Shown here: piece after piece, positions 30,701-34,094 of the stretch
Numbering within the stretch: position 1 is the first letter of the stretch
Layout of the letters: each line of letters opens with the position of its first letter
Source: Silene noctiflora
Taxonomy: Eukaryota; Streptophyta; Magnoliopsida; Caryophyllales; Caryophyllaceae
Direction: 5' to 3'
Length of the DNA: 34,094 nucleotides
Assembly: GCA_009801015.1 (NCBI GenBank)
Contig: VHZZ01000053.1
Location: forward strand, 24,717 to 58,810
Program-made: the position numbers and the translations under genes
The notes under the pieces: generated by a model
Database searches by the model: none
The model's input: only the letters and a program-made list of their open reading frames with translations
What the model was told of the DNA's origin: nothing

Positions 30701-32472
30701 CTTACTGCAACATCTTTACAGGCTCTCGTTTGTAGGAATGATGGTGTCTGGGGTAAAGACCACGTCTCTGCTCTACGGAAAATATGTCCTATGGTAAAAG
30801 ATAACATCACTTCTGAAACGTCAGCTGCTGAGGTGGAAGGATATGGTGCTTCAAAATTAACCGTTGATTCCGCAGTGAAATACCTCCAGCTTGCTAACAA
30901 GCTATTTTCCCAAGCTGAGCTTTATCACTTTTGTGCCAGCATCCTGGAATTAGTTATTCCAGTTTACAAGAGTCGAAGGTCATATGGACAGCTGGCCAAA
31001 TGTCATACAATGTTGACTAGTATATATGAATCTATTCTTGAACAGGAAGCGAGCCCAATTCCTTTCACTGATGCTACATATTATCGAGTAGGTTTTTACG
31101 GGGAGAAGTTTGGGAAGCTGGATAGGAAGGAATATGTATACCGAGAGCCCCGTGATGTAAGGCTTGGTGACATCATGGAAAAGCTTAGCCATATATATGA
31201 ATCTAGGATGGACAGTAATCACAGGCTTCACATAATTCAAGATTCTAGACAAGTGAAGGCGGACGAATTGCAGCCGGGTGTCTGCTATTTGCAGATCACT
31301 GCTGTTGACCCTGTCATGGAAGATGAGGATCTAGGAAGTCGGAGGGAGAGAATATTTTCCCTTTCGACAGGAAGTGTGCGTGCTCGTGTTTTTGATCGAT
31401 TTTTGTTTGACACTCCCTTTACTAAAAATGGGAAGACTCAAGGTGGATTAGAGGACCAATGGAAGCGGCGAACAGTGCTTCAAACAGAAGGCTCCTTTCC
31501 TGCACTTGTTAACAGACTTTTGGTGATAAAATCCGAATCTATGGAATTTTCGCCGGTGGAAAATGCAATTGGTATGATCGAAACTCGGACAGCTGCACTT
31601 CGCAATGAGCTTGAGGAACCTAGAAGCTCTGAAGGGGACCAATTGCCACGCCTTCAAAGCTTGCAGAGAATACTTCAAGGCAGTGTCGCTGTTCAAGTAA
31701 GTATTACTCGAGTCGACAATTTCGTACAGTTCATATTCATCATCCTCGACTCCAGTTTTTCCTGTTCTGTGTACAGCCACCTATAAGATAGTAAATAAAA
31801 GTGACTTCATTTATTTTGCCTCTGAAAACGTAGATGACATCGGAAGGTATATACTACTCCCTCCAATTTTTTGGAATTGCAACATTTGCTTGTGGCACAA
31901 CTGTTAAAAGTTGTGAGAGGGAGATGGGTCTCACTCTCAATAAAGTAGTACTCCCTCCGATTCATAGATTCTTTACGTTTCCTTTTCTTGGGTGTTTCAT
32001 TAGGTTCTTTATGTTTCGTGGAATGGGATGGTGGTGGAAAGTTATTTCAGGTAGGTAGGGGTTTGTTTCATGGAGGGTGATGGGCTGTTTCCAGTGAAGG
32101 GGAAGTGGTTTATAATGATGGAGGTTGTTCCTAGCGAGGAAGAGTGGATTAGCAAGTCAGAATATATTTTGACTGATTTATGAGTGATTCAACGTACAAC
32201 TCTGTTGTCTATTGCAGGTGAATAGTGGAGTATTGAGCGTGTGTACCGCATTTCTGTCTGGGGAGCCTGCAACTAGACTCCGCTCACAGGAATTGCAGCA
32301 ACTTATTGCTGCATTGCTTGAATTTATGGCTGTCTGTAAGAGGGCTATTCGAGTACACTTCAGACTGATTGGAGAGGAAGACCAGGAGTTCCACACTCAA
32401 CTTGTCAACGGATTTCAATCTCTTACAGCAGAATTATCTCACTATATTCCGGCCATTCTTTCAGAACTATGA
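3632..32472 (+). CDS. SPK1: SPIKE1 (SPK1), plant DOCK-family RhoGEF for ROP GTPases; complete, 30 coding exons
   Basis: Joined exons: 3632-3715, 4566-4728, 4956-5044, 5191-5300, 5402-5457, 7455-7552, 7755-7892, 9595-9906, 10002-10274, 11435-11602, 11683-11874, 12306-12349, 12999-13068, 16241-16402, 17232-17339, 17469-17506, 17937-18081, 20589-20715, 22155-22348, 23337-23467, 25899-25974, 26520-26630, 27117-27299, 28470-28607, 28716-28886, 29049-29396, 29511-29843, 29933-30118, 30722-31696, 32218-32472. The product is 1,825 aa. It aligns by eye, end to end, with Arabidopsis SPK1 as I remember it; that is the basis of the name. Known role: SPK1 loads GTP onto ROP/Rac GTPases, acts upstream of the WAVE/SCAR-ARP2/3 actin pathway in trichome and pavement-cell shape, and has been linked to ER exit sites. 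DHR1 is at about residues 455-600. DHR2 is at about 1370-1825 and includes YYRVGFYG at 1536-1543. The start matches the homologue's N-terminus (RFRRIPRQ follows). No lesion was seen. No transcript was available to confirm the joins. Confidence 0.96.
3753..3773 (+). repeat. 21-bp copy of exon 1 sequence inside intron 1
   Basis: These 21 bases are identical to exon 1 positions 3682-3702, 71 bp upstream. The similarity fades on both sides, and the GGTATGG donor context is not preserved in the copy. A local duplication of the exon 1 3' end is the simplest reading. Confidence 0.85.
3867..4034. mobile_element. MITE-like inverted-repeat element in intron 1
   Basis: The left end reads TGTTTGGATAGCATTTTAGG. 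The right end on the - strand reads CGTTTAGATAACAAAATG. Together they are an imperfect inverted pair. The interior has a G-run (about 3899-3914) and C/T-rich blocks. The TGTTTGGATA start is shared with the element in intron 23. No clear target duplication. Confidence 0.45.
4566..4728 (+). CDS. SPK1: SPK1 exon 2
   Basis: Encodes LDENLEQWPHLDELVQCY and WVKDENKYGHYE, hallmark N-terminal SPK1 segments. Acceptor TTAG at 4565, donor GTGCTG. Ends one nucleotide into a Glu codon. Confidence 0.95.
4956..5044 (+). CDS. SPK1: SPK1 exon 3
   Basis: Completes the split Glu codon, then encodes MHLADARQIKTEDVADEE and SGRPFGE. This part is variable among homologues except SGRPF. Phase 0 at the end; donor GTTTAT. 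Confidence 0.88.
5191..5300 (+). CDS. SPK1: SPK1 exon 4
   Basis: Encodes HFGLSPLPAYEPAFDWEGER and FGQRLPE. The PLPAYEPAFDWE run is strongly conserved in plant SPK1. Ends after two bases of a Ser codon; donor GTTACT. Confidence 0.95.
5402..5457 (+). CDS. SPK1: SPK1 exon 5
   Basis: Short exon encoding SGLKISVKVLSLSFQAGLV. Ends one base into Glu before a consensus GTAAGT donor, ahead of a 1,997-nt intron. Confidence 0.95.
6769..6859. mobile_element. Stowaway-type MITE, intron 5
   Basis: 91 bp with terminal inverted repeats CTTCCCCATTTCCAT and, from the other end, CTTCCTCTGTTCCAT. TA lies on each side (6767-6768 and 6860-6861). Length, TA duplication and terminal sequence fit Stowaway (Tc1/mariner-derived) MITEs. 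Confidence 0.75.
7109..7366 (-). mobile_element. tRNA-derived SINE, - strand, intron 5
   Basis: An exact 18-bp target duplication, CAACCAGTTTGTTATTTT, lies at 7091-7108 and 7367-7384. Read on the - strand, the element starts GCCCGCAGGGGTGGAG. It contains a perfect RNA polymerase III box B (GTTCAAGCC, + coordinates 7302-7310). A box-A-like TGGTTAAAACTTGGG (7332-7346) lies about 22 nt upstream on that strand. It ends in an A-rich tail, seen as the T-rich run at 7109-7131 on the + strand. About 258 bp, typical for plant SINEs. Confidence 0.88.
7455..7552 (+). CDS. SPK1: SPK1 exon 6
   Basis: Encodes EPFYGTICLYNRERRDKLSE and DFIFQVTPTELEN. Phase 1 in, phase 0 out, consensus donor GTAAGT. Confidence 0.95.
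7755..7892 (+). CDS. SPK1: SPK1 exon 7
   Basis: 46 codons encoding FFLDAPSASVCLLIQLEKPA and SSVYSRKEP. Phase 0 at both ends. The weak donor GTTTGC is supported by continuity with VHLSERE in exon 8. Confidence 0.95.
7893..9594. other. SPK1: Intron 7, mostly unassigned
   Basis: 1,702 nt, T-rich. Apart from the 44-bp tandem duplication there is one isolated Stowaway-like head (TACTCCCTGC near 9100) without a partner end. Open frames here match nothing I recognise. Confidence 0.6.
9241..9328. repeat. 44-bp direct tandem duplication, intron 7
   Basis: Two adjacent 44-bp copies, 9241-9284 and 9285-9328, beginning GTTTTGAAAT and ending CATTTTACT, with two mismatches. A recent local duplication. 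Confidence 0.93.
9595..9906 (+). CDS. SPK1: SPK1 exon 8
   Basis: 104 codons. LQVWSRIMPYRESFAWAMVP is nearly invariant in the family. A Ser/Gly-rich linker follows (GGSASPSSPLGPSVSGSS), then IVELSNLNKVKESY. Confidence 0.96.
10002..10274 (+). CDS. SPK1: SPK1 exon 9 (variable linker before DHR1)
   Basis: Starts DPKRKVHKPVRGMLRLEIEK, which is conserved. It then runs into a polar, low-conservation linker ending KESYTDE. 91 codons, phase 0. The linker is the least certain part of the alignment, so a small extra exon in intron 9 cannot be excluded. Confidence 0.9.
10746..11267. mobile_element. Non-autonomous hAT-type element, intron 9
   Basis: 522 bp. The left terminus TAAGGGTGTAAATGAGC and right terminus (other strand) TAGGGGGGTCACCGAGC are inverted repeats. 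Eight-base flanks GACAAGTC (10738-10745) and GACAAGAC (11268-11275) match at 7 of 8, as expected for an aged hAT 8-bp duplication. Subterminal GAGCTTGAGC/GCTCAAGCTT motifs recur. No transposase reading frame. Confidence 0.8.
11435..11602 (+). CDS. SPK1: SPK1 exon 10, start of DHR1
   Basis: Encodes FHAFDFRATTRNEPFLQLFH, CLYVYPLTVSLSRKRN and IRVELRKDDTD, the first strands of the C2-like DHR1 domain. DOCK DHR1 domains bind phosphoinositides; binding here is inferred. An in-frame upstream AG at 11427-11428 would add two residues. Confidence 0.94.
11683..11874 (+). CDS. SPK1: SPK1 exon 11, DHR1
   Basis: 64 codons with KWAHTQLAVGARVASYHDEI and HHLLFTFFHVDLQTKLE, core DHR1 strands. Phase 0 at both ends; donor GTAATC. 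Confidence 0.96.
11960..12231. mobile_element. hAT-type MITE, TAGAGnTGGCC family, intron 11
   Basis: About 272 bp, GC-rich in an AT-rich intron. The left end TAGAGCTGGCCACGAGC pairs with the right end (other strand) TAGAGGTGGCCCAAAG. Many GGGCC/GGCCC motifs inside. Flanks do not form a clean 8-bp duplication. The termini match the intron 13 element at 14725-15022. Confidence 0.7.
12306..12349 (+). CDS. SPK1: SPK1 exon 12, DHR1 mini-exon
   Basis: 44-nt exon encoding VVIGYSSLPLSTYA plus two bases of Gln. Consensus donor GTAAGT. It is needed for DHR1 continuity with SRSEISLPIM in the next exon. Confidence 0.93.
12350..12998. other. SPK1: Intron 12
   Basis: 649 nt, T-rich. No gene or TE ends recognised. 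Confidence 0.6.
12999..13068 (+). CDS. SPK1: SPK1 exon 13, end of DHR1
   Basis: Encodes SRSEISLPIMRELVPHYLQD and AGK. The first G completes the Gln codon from exon 12. Donor GTATGT opens the longest intron (3,172 nt). Confidence 0.94.
13069..14716. other. SPK1: Intron 13, left part, unassigned
   Basis: The intron is 3,172 nt. This part has no exon I can support. It includes a perfect 10-bp stem with 3-nt loop (TATTATTAGT at 13635-13644, ACTAATAATA at 13648-13657). Around 14230-14716 the composition and a TATATAG box (14596 on) are LTR-like, but no boundaries could be set. Confidence 0.45.
14725..15022. mobile_element. hAT-type MITE, TAGAGnTGGCC family, intron 13
   Basis: 298 bp. The left end is TAGAGATGGCCATCAGC and the right end (other strand) TAGAGGTGTCCTCGGGCC. 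Perfect 8-bp target duplication GTTGTATG at 14717-14724 and 15023-15030. The interior is built of GCCCGACCC/GGCCCG-type motifs and shows no coding capacity. The long - strand open frames over it are by-products of its GC content. Confidence 0.85.
15031..16240. other. SPK1: Intron 13, right part, unassigned
   Basis: A - strand block, 15416-15857, has two adjacent open frames of 89 and 62 codons in different frames. I do not recognise either. They may be a decayed TE coding segment. The last 350 nt look like ordinary intron. Confidence 0.4.
16241..16402 (+). CDS. SPK1: SPK1 exon 14
   Basis: 54 codons encoding ERLDYLEDGKNVFKLRLKLC and SSLYPTNERIRDFFLEYDRH, then PPWGSELLE. Starts the helical middle region. 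Phase 0. Confidence 0.96.
16403..17231. other. SPK1: Intron 14
   Basis: 829 nt with long T-runs, including a run of about 20 T at 17039-17057. Nothing else recognised. Confidence 0.6.
17232..17339 (+). CDS. SPK1: SPK1 exon 15
   Basis: 36 codons encoding AINSLKNVESTALLQFLHPT and LNMLLHLIGNGGETLQ. Phase 0; weak donor GTTTTC, supported by continuity. Confidence 0.95.
17469..17506 (+). CDS. SPK1: SPK1 exon 16 (38 nt)
   Basis: Very small exon encoding VAAFRAMVNILT plus two bases of Arg, which exon 17 completes as RVQQESVDD. Donor GTAAGC. Confidence 0.93.
17937..18081 (+). CDS. SPK1: SPK1 exon 17
   Basis: Encodes VQQESVDDAERNRFLIGFVD and FDDFGGRQLPVYSGLSTVWG, ending SLARSK. Phase 0 out; donor GTAATT. 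Confidence 0.95.
18082..19269. other. SPK1: Intron 17, left part
   Basis: AT-rich sequence with no recognisable gene. It may include diverged upstream parts of the LINE, but I cannot show this. Confidence 0.5.
19270..20150 (+). pseudogene. Decayed LINE (non-LTR retrotransposon) reverse-transcriptase fragment, intron 17
   Basis: Pieces of a plant L1-type RT appear in order but in different frames. NATFPSLIPKV then ISLLGNAYK begin near 19276, the classic finger and RT motifs. DAVLIANE follows a frameshift near 19440 and is cut by a TGA at 19467. Then LCKLDLEKPFDHVSWSFL comes near 19510 and SSRGIRGGGSL near 19680, where family members have RQGDPLSP. The catalytic YxDD region is missing or unrecognisable. 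A tail with PLAILSYTW and RRDHRIFDD at about 19930-19990 resembles the C-terminal zinc-knuckle region. Heavily decayed; no function expected. Confidence 0.85.
19992..20102. repeat. 56-bp tandem duplication in the LINE tail
   Basis: Copies at 19992-20047 and 20048-20102, both starting TGGCTCTTCTCATCAAGAG. They differ by one T in a T-run (5 versus 4). Confidence 0.93.
20299..20476. mobile_element. Mutator-type MITE, intron 17
   Basis: 178 bp with an exact 9-bp target duplication TTTTACATG at 20290-20298 and 20477-20485, the size expected for Mutator-like elements. Long imperfect inverted repeats (about 50 bp per arm) include AAGACGGACATTATTCGTTT against TAGACGGGCACTATCCGTCT on the other strand, then GACGGGTCAAATAC against GATGGGTCAAATAC. 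Nearly the whole element can fold as a hairpin. Confidence 0.85.
20589..20715 (+). CDS. SPK1: SPK1 exon 18
   Basis: Encodes AKGYRVGPVYDDVLAMSWFF, LELIVKSMALEQIRLFYH and SLPS, then one base of Gly. It follows a 2.5-kb intron carrying LINE and MITE remnants and is itself intact. Confidence 0.96.
21130..21480. repeat. Degenerate GGGTCATTT-type repeat cluster, intron 18
   Basis: About fourteen variants of a GGGTCATTT/GAGTCACTT core occur at irregular spacing on the + strand in about 350 bp. This looks like the subterminal-repeat region of a DNA transposon. I could not define its termini. Confidence 0.55.
21481..22154. other. SPK1: Intron 18, right part
   Basis: A strongly purine-rich stretch (about 21720-21860, G/A on the + strand) lies between two ordinary AT-rich segments. 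The - strand 131-codon frame over it is low-complexity (Pro/Ser/Leu-rich) and not a believable gene. Confidence 0.5.
22155..22348 (+). CDS. SPK1: SPK1 exon 19
   Basis: Encodes GEDIPPMQLKEGVFRCIMQL, TEVHERCKKGLNLAKRLN and SSLAFFCYDLLSVIEP. Phase 1 in, phase 0 out. Confidence 0.96.
22349..23336. other. SPK1: Intron 19
   Basis: 988 nt. No TE ends or homologous coding sequence recognised. Confidence 0.55.
23337..23467 (+). CDS. SPK1: SPK1 exon 20
   Basis: Encodes VSLYLDKFSGLCQSVLHDCK and ICDHDLFVEMPGRDPLD, then AG of an Arg codon. Donor GTATGG. Confidence 0.96.
24272..25101. mobile_element. Element of about 0.83 kb with long near-perfect TIRs, intron 20
   Basis: The left end reads ATTTTCGCAGTATGCATTTT then ACTCATTACAGTAC. 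The right end on the other strand reads ATTTTCGCAGTACACATTTT then ACTCATGGCAGTAC, so 30 of 34 positions agree. No target duplication is evident at these limits and no transposase frame is present. It resembles a non-autonomous DNA transposon of undetermined superfamily. Ambiguous bases at 24384 and 24891 lie inside. Confidence 0.75.
25102..25898. other. SPK1: Intron 20, right part
   Basis: About 800 nt of AT-rich intron with no feature I can name. The left part of the intron (23468-24271) is likewise unassigned. Confidence 0.5.
25899..25974 (+). CDS. SPK1: SPK1 exon 21
   Basis: Encodes (R)NYLASVLIQELFLTLDHDD then SLQKAK. Its first G completes the Arg codon begun in exon 20. Donor GTGAGT. Confidence 0.94.
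25975..26519. other. SPK1: Intron 21
   Basis: 545 nt. No TE ends or coding sequence recognised. Confidence 0.55.
26520..26630 (+). CDS. SPK1: SPK1 exon 22
   Basis: 37 codons encoding ASRILVVLMCKHEFDSRYQK and EDKLYIAQLYFPLISQ. Phase 0; donor GTACCA. Confidence 0.95.
26931..27028. mobile_element. Stowaway-type MITE, intron 22
   Basis: 98 bp with TA at 26929-26930 and 27029-27030. The left end CTCCCTCTATCTCTCTTCTT pairs imperfectly with the other-strand right end CTTCCACTGTCTCAACTGAT. The CTCCCTC start is the Stowaway signature. Confidence 0.7.
27117..27299 (+). CDS. SPK1: SPK1 exon 23
   Basis: 61 codons encoding ILDEMPVFYNLSAAEKREVL, IVRNLDDASLIKVWQQSIAR and EECLILFE. Non-consensus donor GTCACC, supported by continuity with HK at the start of exon 24. 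Confidence 0.94.
27300..27999. other. SPK1: Intron 23, left part
   Basis: 700 nt, T-rich, with nothing recognised. Confidence 0.5.
28000..28232. mobile_element. MITE-like element, intron 23
   Basis: The left CTTTGTTTGGAT and the right end on the other strand, CTTTATTTGGAT, are inverted. G-rich at the left and C/T-rich at the right, so the arms can pair. Same TGTTTGGAT signature as the intron 1 element. No clear target duplication. Confidence 0.5.
28470..28607 (+). CDS. SPK1: SPK1 exon 24
   Basis: 46 codons. A variable polar stretch (HKRPTDNMIIGNSSRS) is followed by SPKYSDRLSPAINTFFSEAS and RQE. Phase 0; donor GTAGTC. Confidence 0.93.
28716..28886 (+). CDS. SPK1: SPK1 exon 25
   Basis: 57 codons with VNSQLSSPSQPYSLREALAQ and SAQALRESLHPILRQKL, near-invariant in plant SPK1. 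Donor GTATGT. Confidence 0.96.
29049..29396 (+). CDS. SPK1: SPK1 exon 26
   Basis: 116 codons, including VSLQVLEITEKFSTTAAAHR, ATDYGKLDCITSVF, SFWKAFFPAF and RENDRFLKQIAFHLLRLAVF, ending GLQILVR. Phase 0 at both ends. Confidence 0.96.
29430..29463. repeat. (CTTTTT)n microsatellite, intron 26
   Basis: A T-run followed by about four TTTTTC units, which double as the polypyrimidine tract for exon 27. Confidence 0.8.
29511..29843 (+). CDS. SPK1: SPK1 exon 27
   Basis: 111 codons encoding SSFCYFKQTTRLRVMLTITI, SELMSDVQVSLM, EESGEARRLRKSLEEMADEG and ENRWSWSEVKHLSDNLLLAL. It ends HALL and leads into DHR2. Donor GTAAGA. Confidence 0.96.
29933..30118 (+). CDS. SPK1: SPK1 exon 28, DHR2 start
   Basis: 62 codons with MNIDRYAAAESFCKLAVAFA, PVPDLHIMWLLHLCDAHQEM and WAEAAQCAVAVAGVVMQ, the first helical lobe of DHR2. 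The acceptor is a TAGCAG tandem, so a CAG (Gln) insertion isoform is possible. Confidence 0.95.
30220..30443. mobile_element. Stowaway-type MITE, intron 28
   Basis: About 224 bp. The left end CTCCTTTCATTTGGATTC pairs with the other-strand right end CTCTGCCCTTTCATTTAGAT. TA is present at the left (30218-30219) and has decayed to TC at the right. Confidence 0.6.
30722..31696 (+). CDS. SPK1: SPK1 exon 29, main part of catalytic DHR2
   Basis: 325 codons and the longest exon. Motifs: AAEVEGYGASKLTVDSAVKY; FSQAELYHFCASILELVIPV; ATYYRVGFYGEKFGKLDRKE; YVYREPRDVRLGDIMEKL; ERIFSLSTGSVRARVFDRF; QWKRRTVLQTEGSFPALVNR; ENAIGMIETRTAALRNELEE. YxRVGFYG is a DOCK DHR2 hallmark. Ends ILQGSVAVQ before consensus donor GTAAGT. 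Confidence 0.98.
31855..32170. mobile_element. Stowaway-like sequence, two same-direction heads, intron 29
   Basis: Two TACTCCCTCC heads lie in the same orientation at 31855-31864 and 31949-31958, 94 bp apart. The second is followed by CGATTCATAGATTCTTTACG. Neither has a clear inverted partner before the acceptor at 32217, so these are probably truncated or nested copies. Confidence 0.5.
32218..32472 (+). CDS. SPK1: SPK1 exon 30, DHR2 C-terminus and stop
   Basis: 84 codons plus TGA, encoding VNSGVLSVCTAFLSGEPATR, LQQLIAALLEFMAVCKRAIR and FRLIGEEDQEFHTQLVNGFQ, ending SHYIPAILSEL. These are the last DHR2 helices and match the family C-terminus exactly. Confidence 0.98.
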   Translation: MNSGVLSVCTAFLSGEPATRLRSQELQQLIAALLEFMAVCKRAIRVHFRLIGEEDQEFHTQLVNGFQSLTAELSHYIPAILSEL

Positions 32473-32857
32473 AAGGTTGAAAGCTTTTGTTATCATGTGT
32501 AGCTAATTAGCTATTAGCATTCTTCGATTCTTCCAAATCGTGTATAAAATTCGTAGTGGATCTCAAGTGTAGCGACAATTTGCACGTTTTTTTAGTGTGA
32601 TGATCTTTGGTTTGGTGTAGTATATTTTACGAAAAATGAGTTTTGCCTTTTTTGGTAATCGTATGCGCGCTTGGGCTGCGGCCCTTTGTTGCTTCATTTC
32701 GTGCCTACTGTGAGTTATAACCGCGCCTTGCCTGGCGTAGCTGAGAAGACAAATGTAGACATGACCGAGGAAACATTATCAAAACCTTGAGTACTTGAAC
32801 AAGAGCAACCATATTGACCCCAACCTAGCCTCCAATAAGCCGGATTTATAAAAATAA
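32473..32857 (+). other. SPK1 3' UTR and downstream flank
   Basis: Follows the TGA. T-rich with several short ORF-free segments. TGTATAAAATT near 32539 could serve as a near-upstream polyadenylation element, and there is no canonical AATAAA. The cleavage site cannot be placed from sequence alone. Confidence 0.45.
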
Positions 32858-32887
32858 CTAGTTTAACACCCGTGCGTTGCAACGGGG
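32858..32887 (-). mobile_element. Helitron-type 3' terminus, - strand
   Basis: On the - strand the sequence reads CCCGTTGCAACGCACGGG, a 5-bp stem hairpin, then TGTTAAACTAG|T. A short GC hairpin about 7 nt before CTAG with a following T is the signature of plant Helitron 3' ends. The body would extend to higher coordinates, through the AT-rich DNA after 32887. I could not find its 5' TC end. Confidence 0.55.
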
Positions 32888-33778
32888 TAATTAACTTAGT
32901 TAAAATTTTGCATCCTATGTCTAATTTTGTTTACATATGATTAAAATATTTTTTCAAATAAAATAAAACATAAAACACTTTGTTAATGAAGAAAAGGTTG
33001 TAAGGCTTAATATTTGTATGTTATTAATCCACAATATGATATATATTTATAATTATAGAATCACTCATTTTATATTAATCTTTCGATGTGAGACAATTCT
33101 ACTATTTATATGTAATTTATTTACCACACCTGCATTATTTTTCATACTAAATAAGAAATACATCATATTTTTCGCACCTAGTTCGACATCCAACTCAAAT
33201 TCCGAATATGGGAAATTGTTATTTCAATATATGTAATAGTTATATATTATACCATTTATTAATATTCATACATTTTTTTTCTATTTTTTATCATAATTAA
33301 AATATGTGAACATAATATGAAATTTATACTATAACATTTTCTTACCACCAGTTTAATTATTTTATTTTCGTATTTTTTTTCTATACTTTTTTTTCAAATA
33401 AAATGTAAATTTTTTTATATAAATATTGAATATAATATAGGAAATATATATTATATTCTAATTATAATATATTCTAATTCTAATTATAATAATAATTAAA
33501 ATATTTTCCATTATATTTTTTATATATCAAAAATATTATTTAGGATAATTTCCTAAATTAATTAATTAATTTTTAATAATAAAAATTCTTAAGAGTCTTA
33601 TAAGACAATACTTAAAAGACTCAAAATATTTTGCTTGATACCTAGTTTCAAAGATGACTCATATTTATAATCATAGGATAACCCACCTAATGGTAATCTT
33701 TCAATGTGGGACAATTCTATTATTTATATATTCACCACACCTGCATAATTTTTCAATGTGGGACAAATAACATATTAA
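32888..33778. other. Very AT-rich downstream DNA with a diverged direct repeat
   Basis: No gene. A segment of about 90 bp, containing CAATGTGGGACAATTCTA and CACCACACCTGCAT, occurs at about 33049-33144 and again, diverged, at 33665-33754. Possibly the body of the Helitron-type element. Confidence 0.5.
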
Positions 33779-34040
33779 GGCTCTGTTCTTTTGGACTGAA
33801 ACGGATCTTATCTGAACTGAACTGGACTTATAGGAACTGAACTGATCTGAACTGAACTTATAGGATCTGAACTGAACTTATTGGATCTGAACTGAACTAA
33901 ACTTATAGGATCTGAACTTAACTGAACTTATAGAATCTGAACTGGACTTATTGGATCTGAACTGAACTGAACTTATAAGATCTGAACTTATAGGATCTAA
34001 ACTGAACTTATAGGATCTGAACTGAACTTACAGGATCCGT
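33779..34040. repeat. AACTTATAGGATCTGAACTG satellite-like array
   Basis: About ten degenerate units built from GGATCTGAACTGAACTTATA, with unit lengths varying by 5-nt (CTGAA) steps. It is preceded by GGCTCTGTTCTTTTGGACTG, which resembles the terminus of a DNA transposon. This suggests a subterminal repeat array of an element truncated by the window end. Confidence 0.85.
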
Positions 34041-34094
34041 TAAATTAATTAATTTAATTTAACTTAATTAATTTAACTTATTATTATTATTATT

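Noticed and set aside
1..34094. CRISPR array, bacterial operon, defence system or biosynthetic cluster
   Set aside because: No regular repeat-spacer pattern or bacterial gene structure. All evidence fits a plant nuclear locus with one multi-exon gene.

Overview
The window is plant nuclear DNA, from a flowering plant and most likely a eudicot. One protein-coding gene fills most of it, and transposable-element (TE) debris of many classes lies around and inside it. Scattered ambiguous bases (N), mostly in repeats, suggest a draft assembly. Caryophyllales is a guess based on the repeat style at the right edge; it is not shown by the sequence.

The gene is an orthologue of SPIKE1 (SPK1), the plant DOCK-family guanine nucleotide exchange factor for ROP/Rac GTPases. 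I reconstructed it on the + strand as 30 coding exons from 3632 to 32472. All 29 introns are GT-AG and all phases fit. The joined frame is 5,478 nt, giving 1,825 residues with no frameshift or internal stop, which is close to the Arabidopsis length as I remember it (about 1,830). The DHR1 (C2-like, membrane-binding) domain is in exons 10-13. The catalytic DHR2 domain is in exons 28-30, with exon 29 (975 nt) carrying most of it. All other long open frames in the window are intronic noise, TE remnants or shadows of these exons.

Layout: 1-330 is unassigned. 331-1786 is a solo LTR with an exact 5-bp target-site duplication (TSD). 1792-2572 is AT-rich intergenic DNA. 2576-3046 is a probable non-autonomous DNA element rich in GTGTCCGA-type motifs. 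About 3050-3631 is the promoter and pyrimidine-rich leader. 3632-32472 is SPK1. The 3' UTR follows, then a Helitron-type terminus on the - strand near 32858, AT-rich repeats, and an array of AACTTATAGGATCTGAACTG-like units that runs to the window end.

The introns total about 23.4 kb and are the variable part. They hold a - strand tRNA-type SINE with an 18-bp TSD, three hAT-type elements, several Stowaway-type MITEs, a Mutator-type MITE with a perfect 9-bp TSD, a decayed LINE reverse-transcriptase fragment, an approximately 0.83-kb element with near-perfect long terminal inverted repeats (TIRs), and local tandem duplications. No insertion interrupts an exon. I found no CRISPR array, operon, toxin or virus-like gene cluster. 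The unusual content is the density and variety of datable insertions in one housekeeping-type gene, plus a few splice and leader features that may affect expression.
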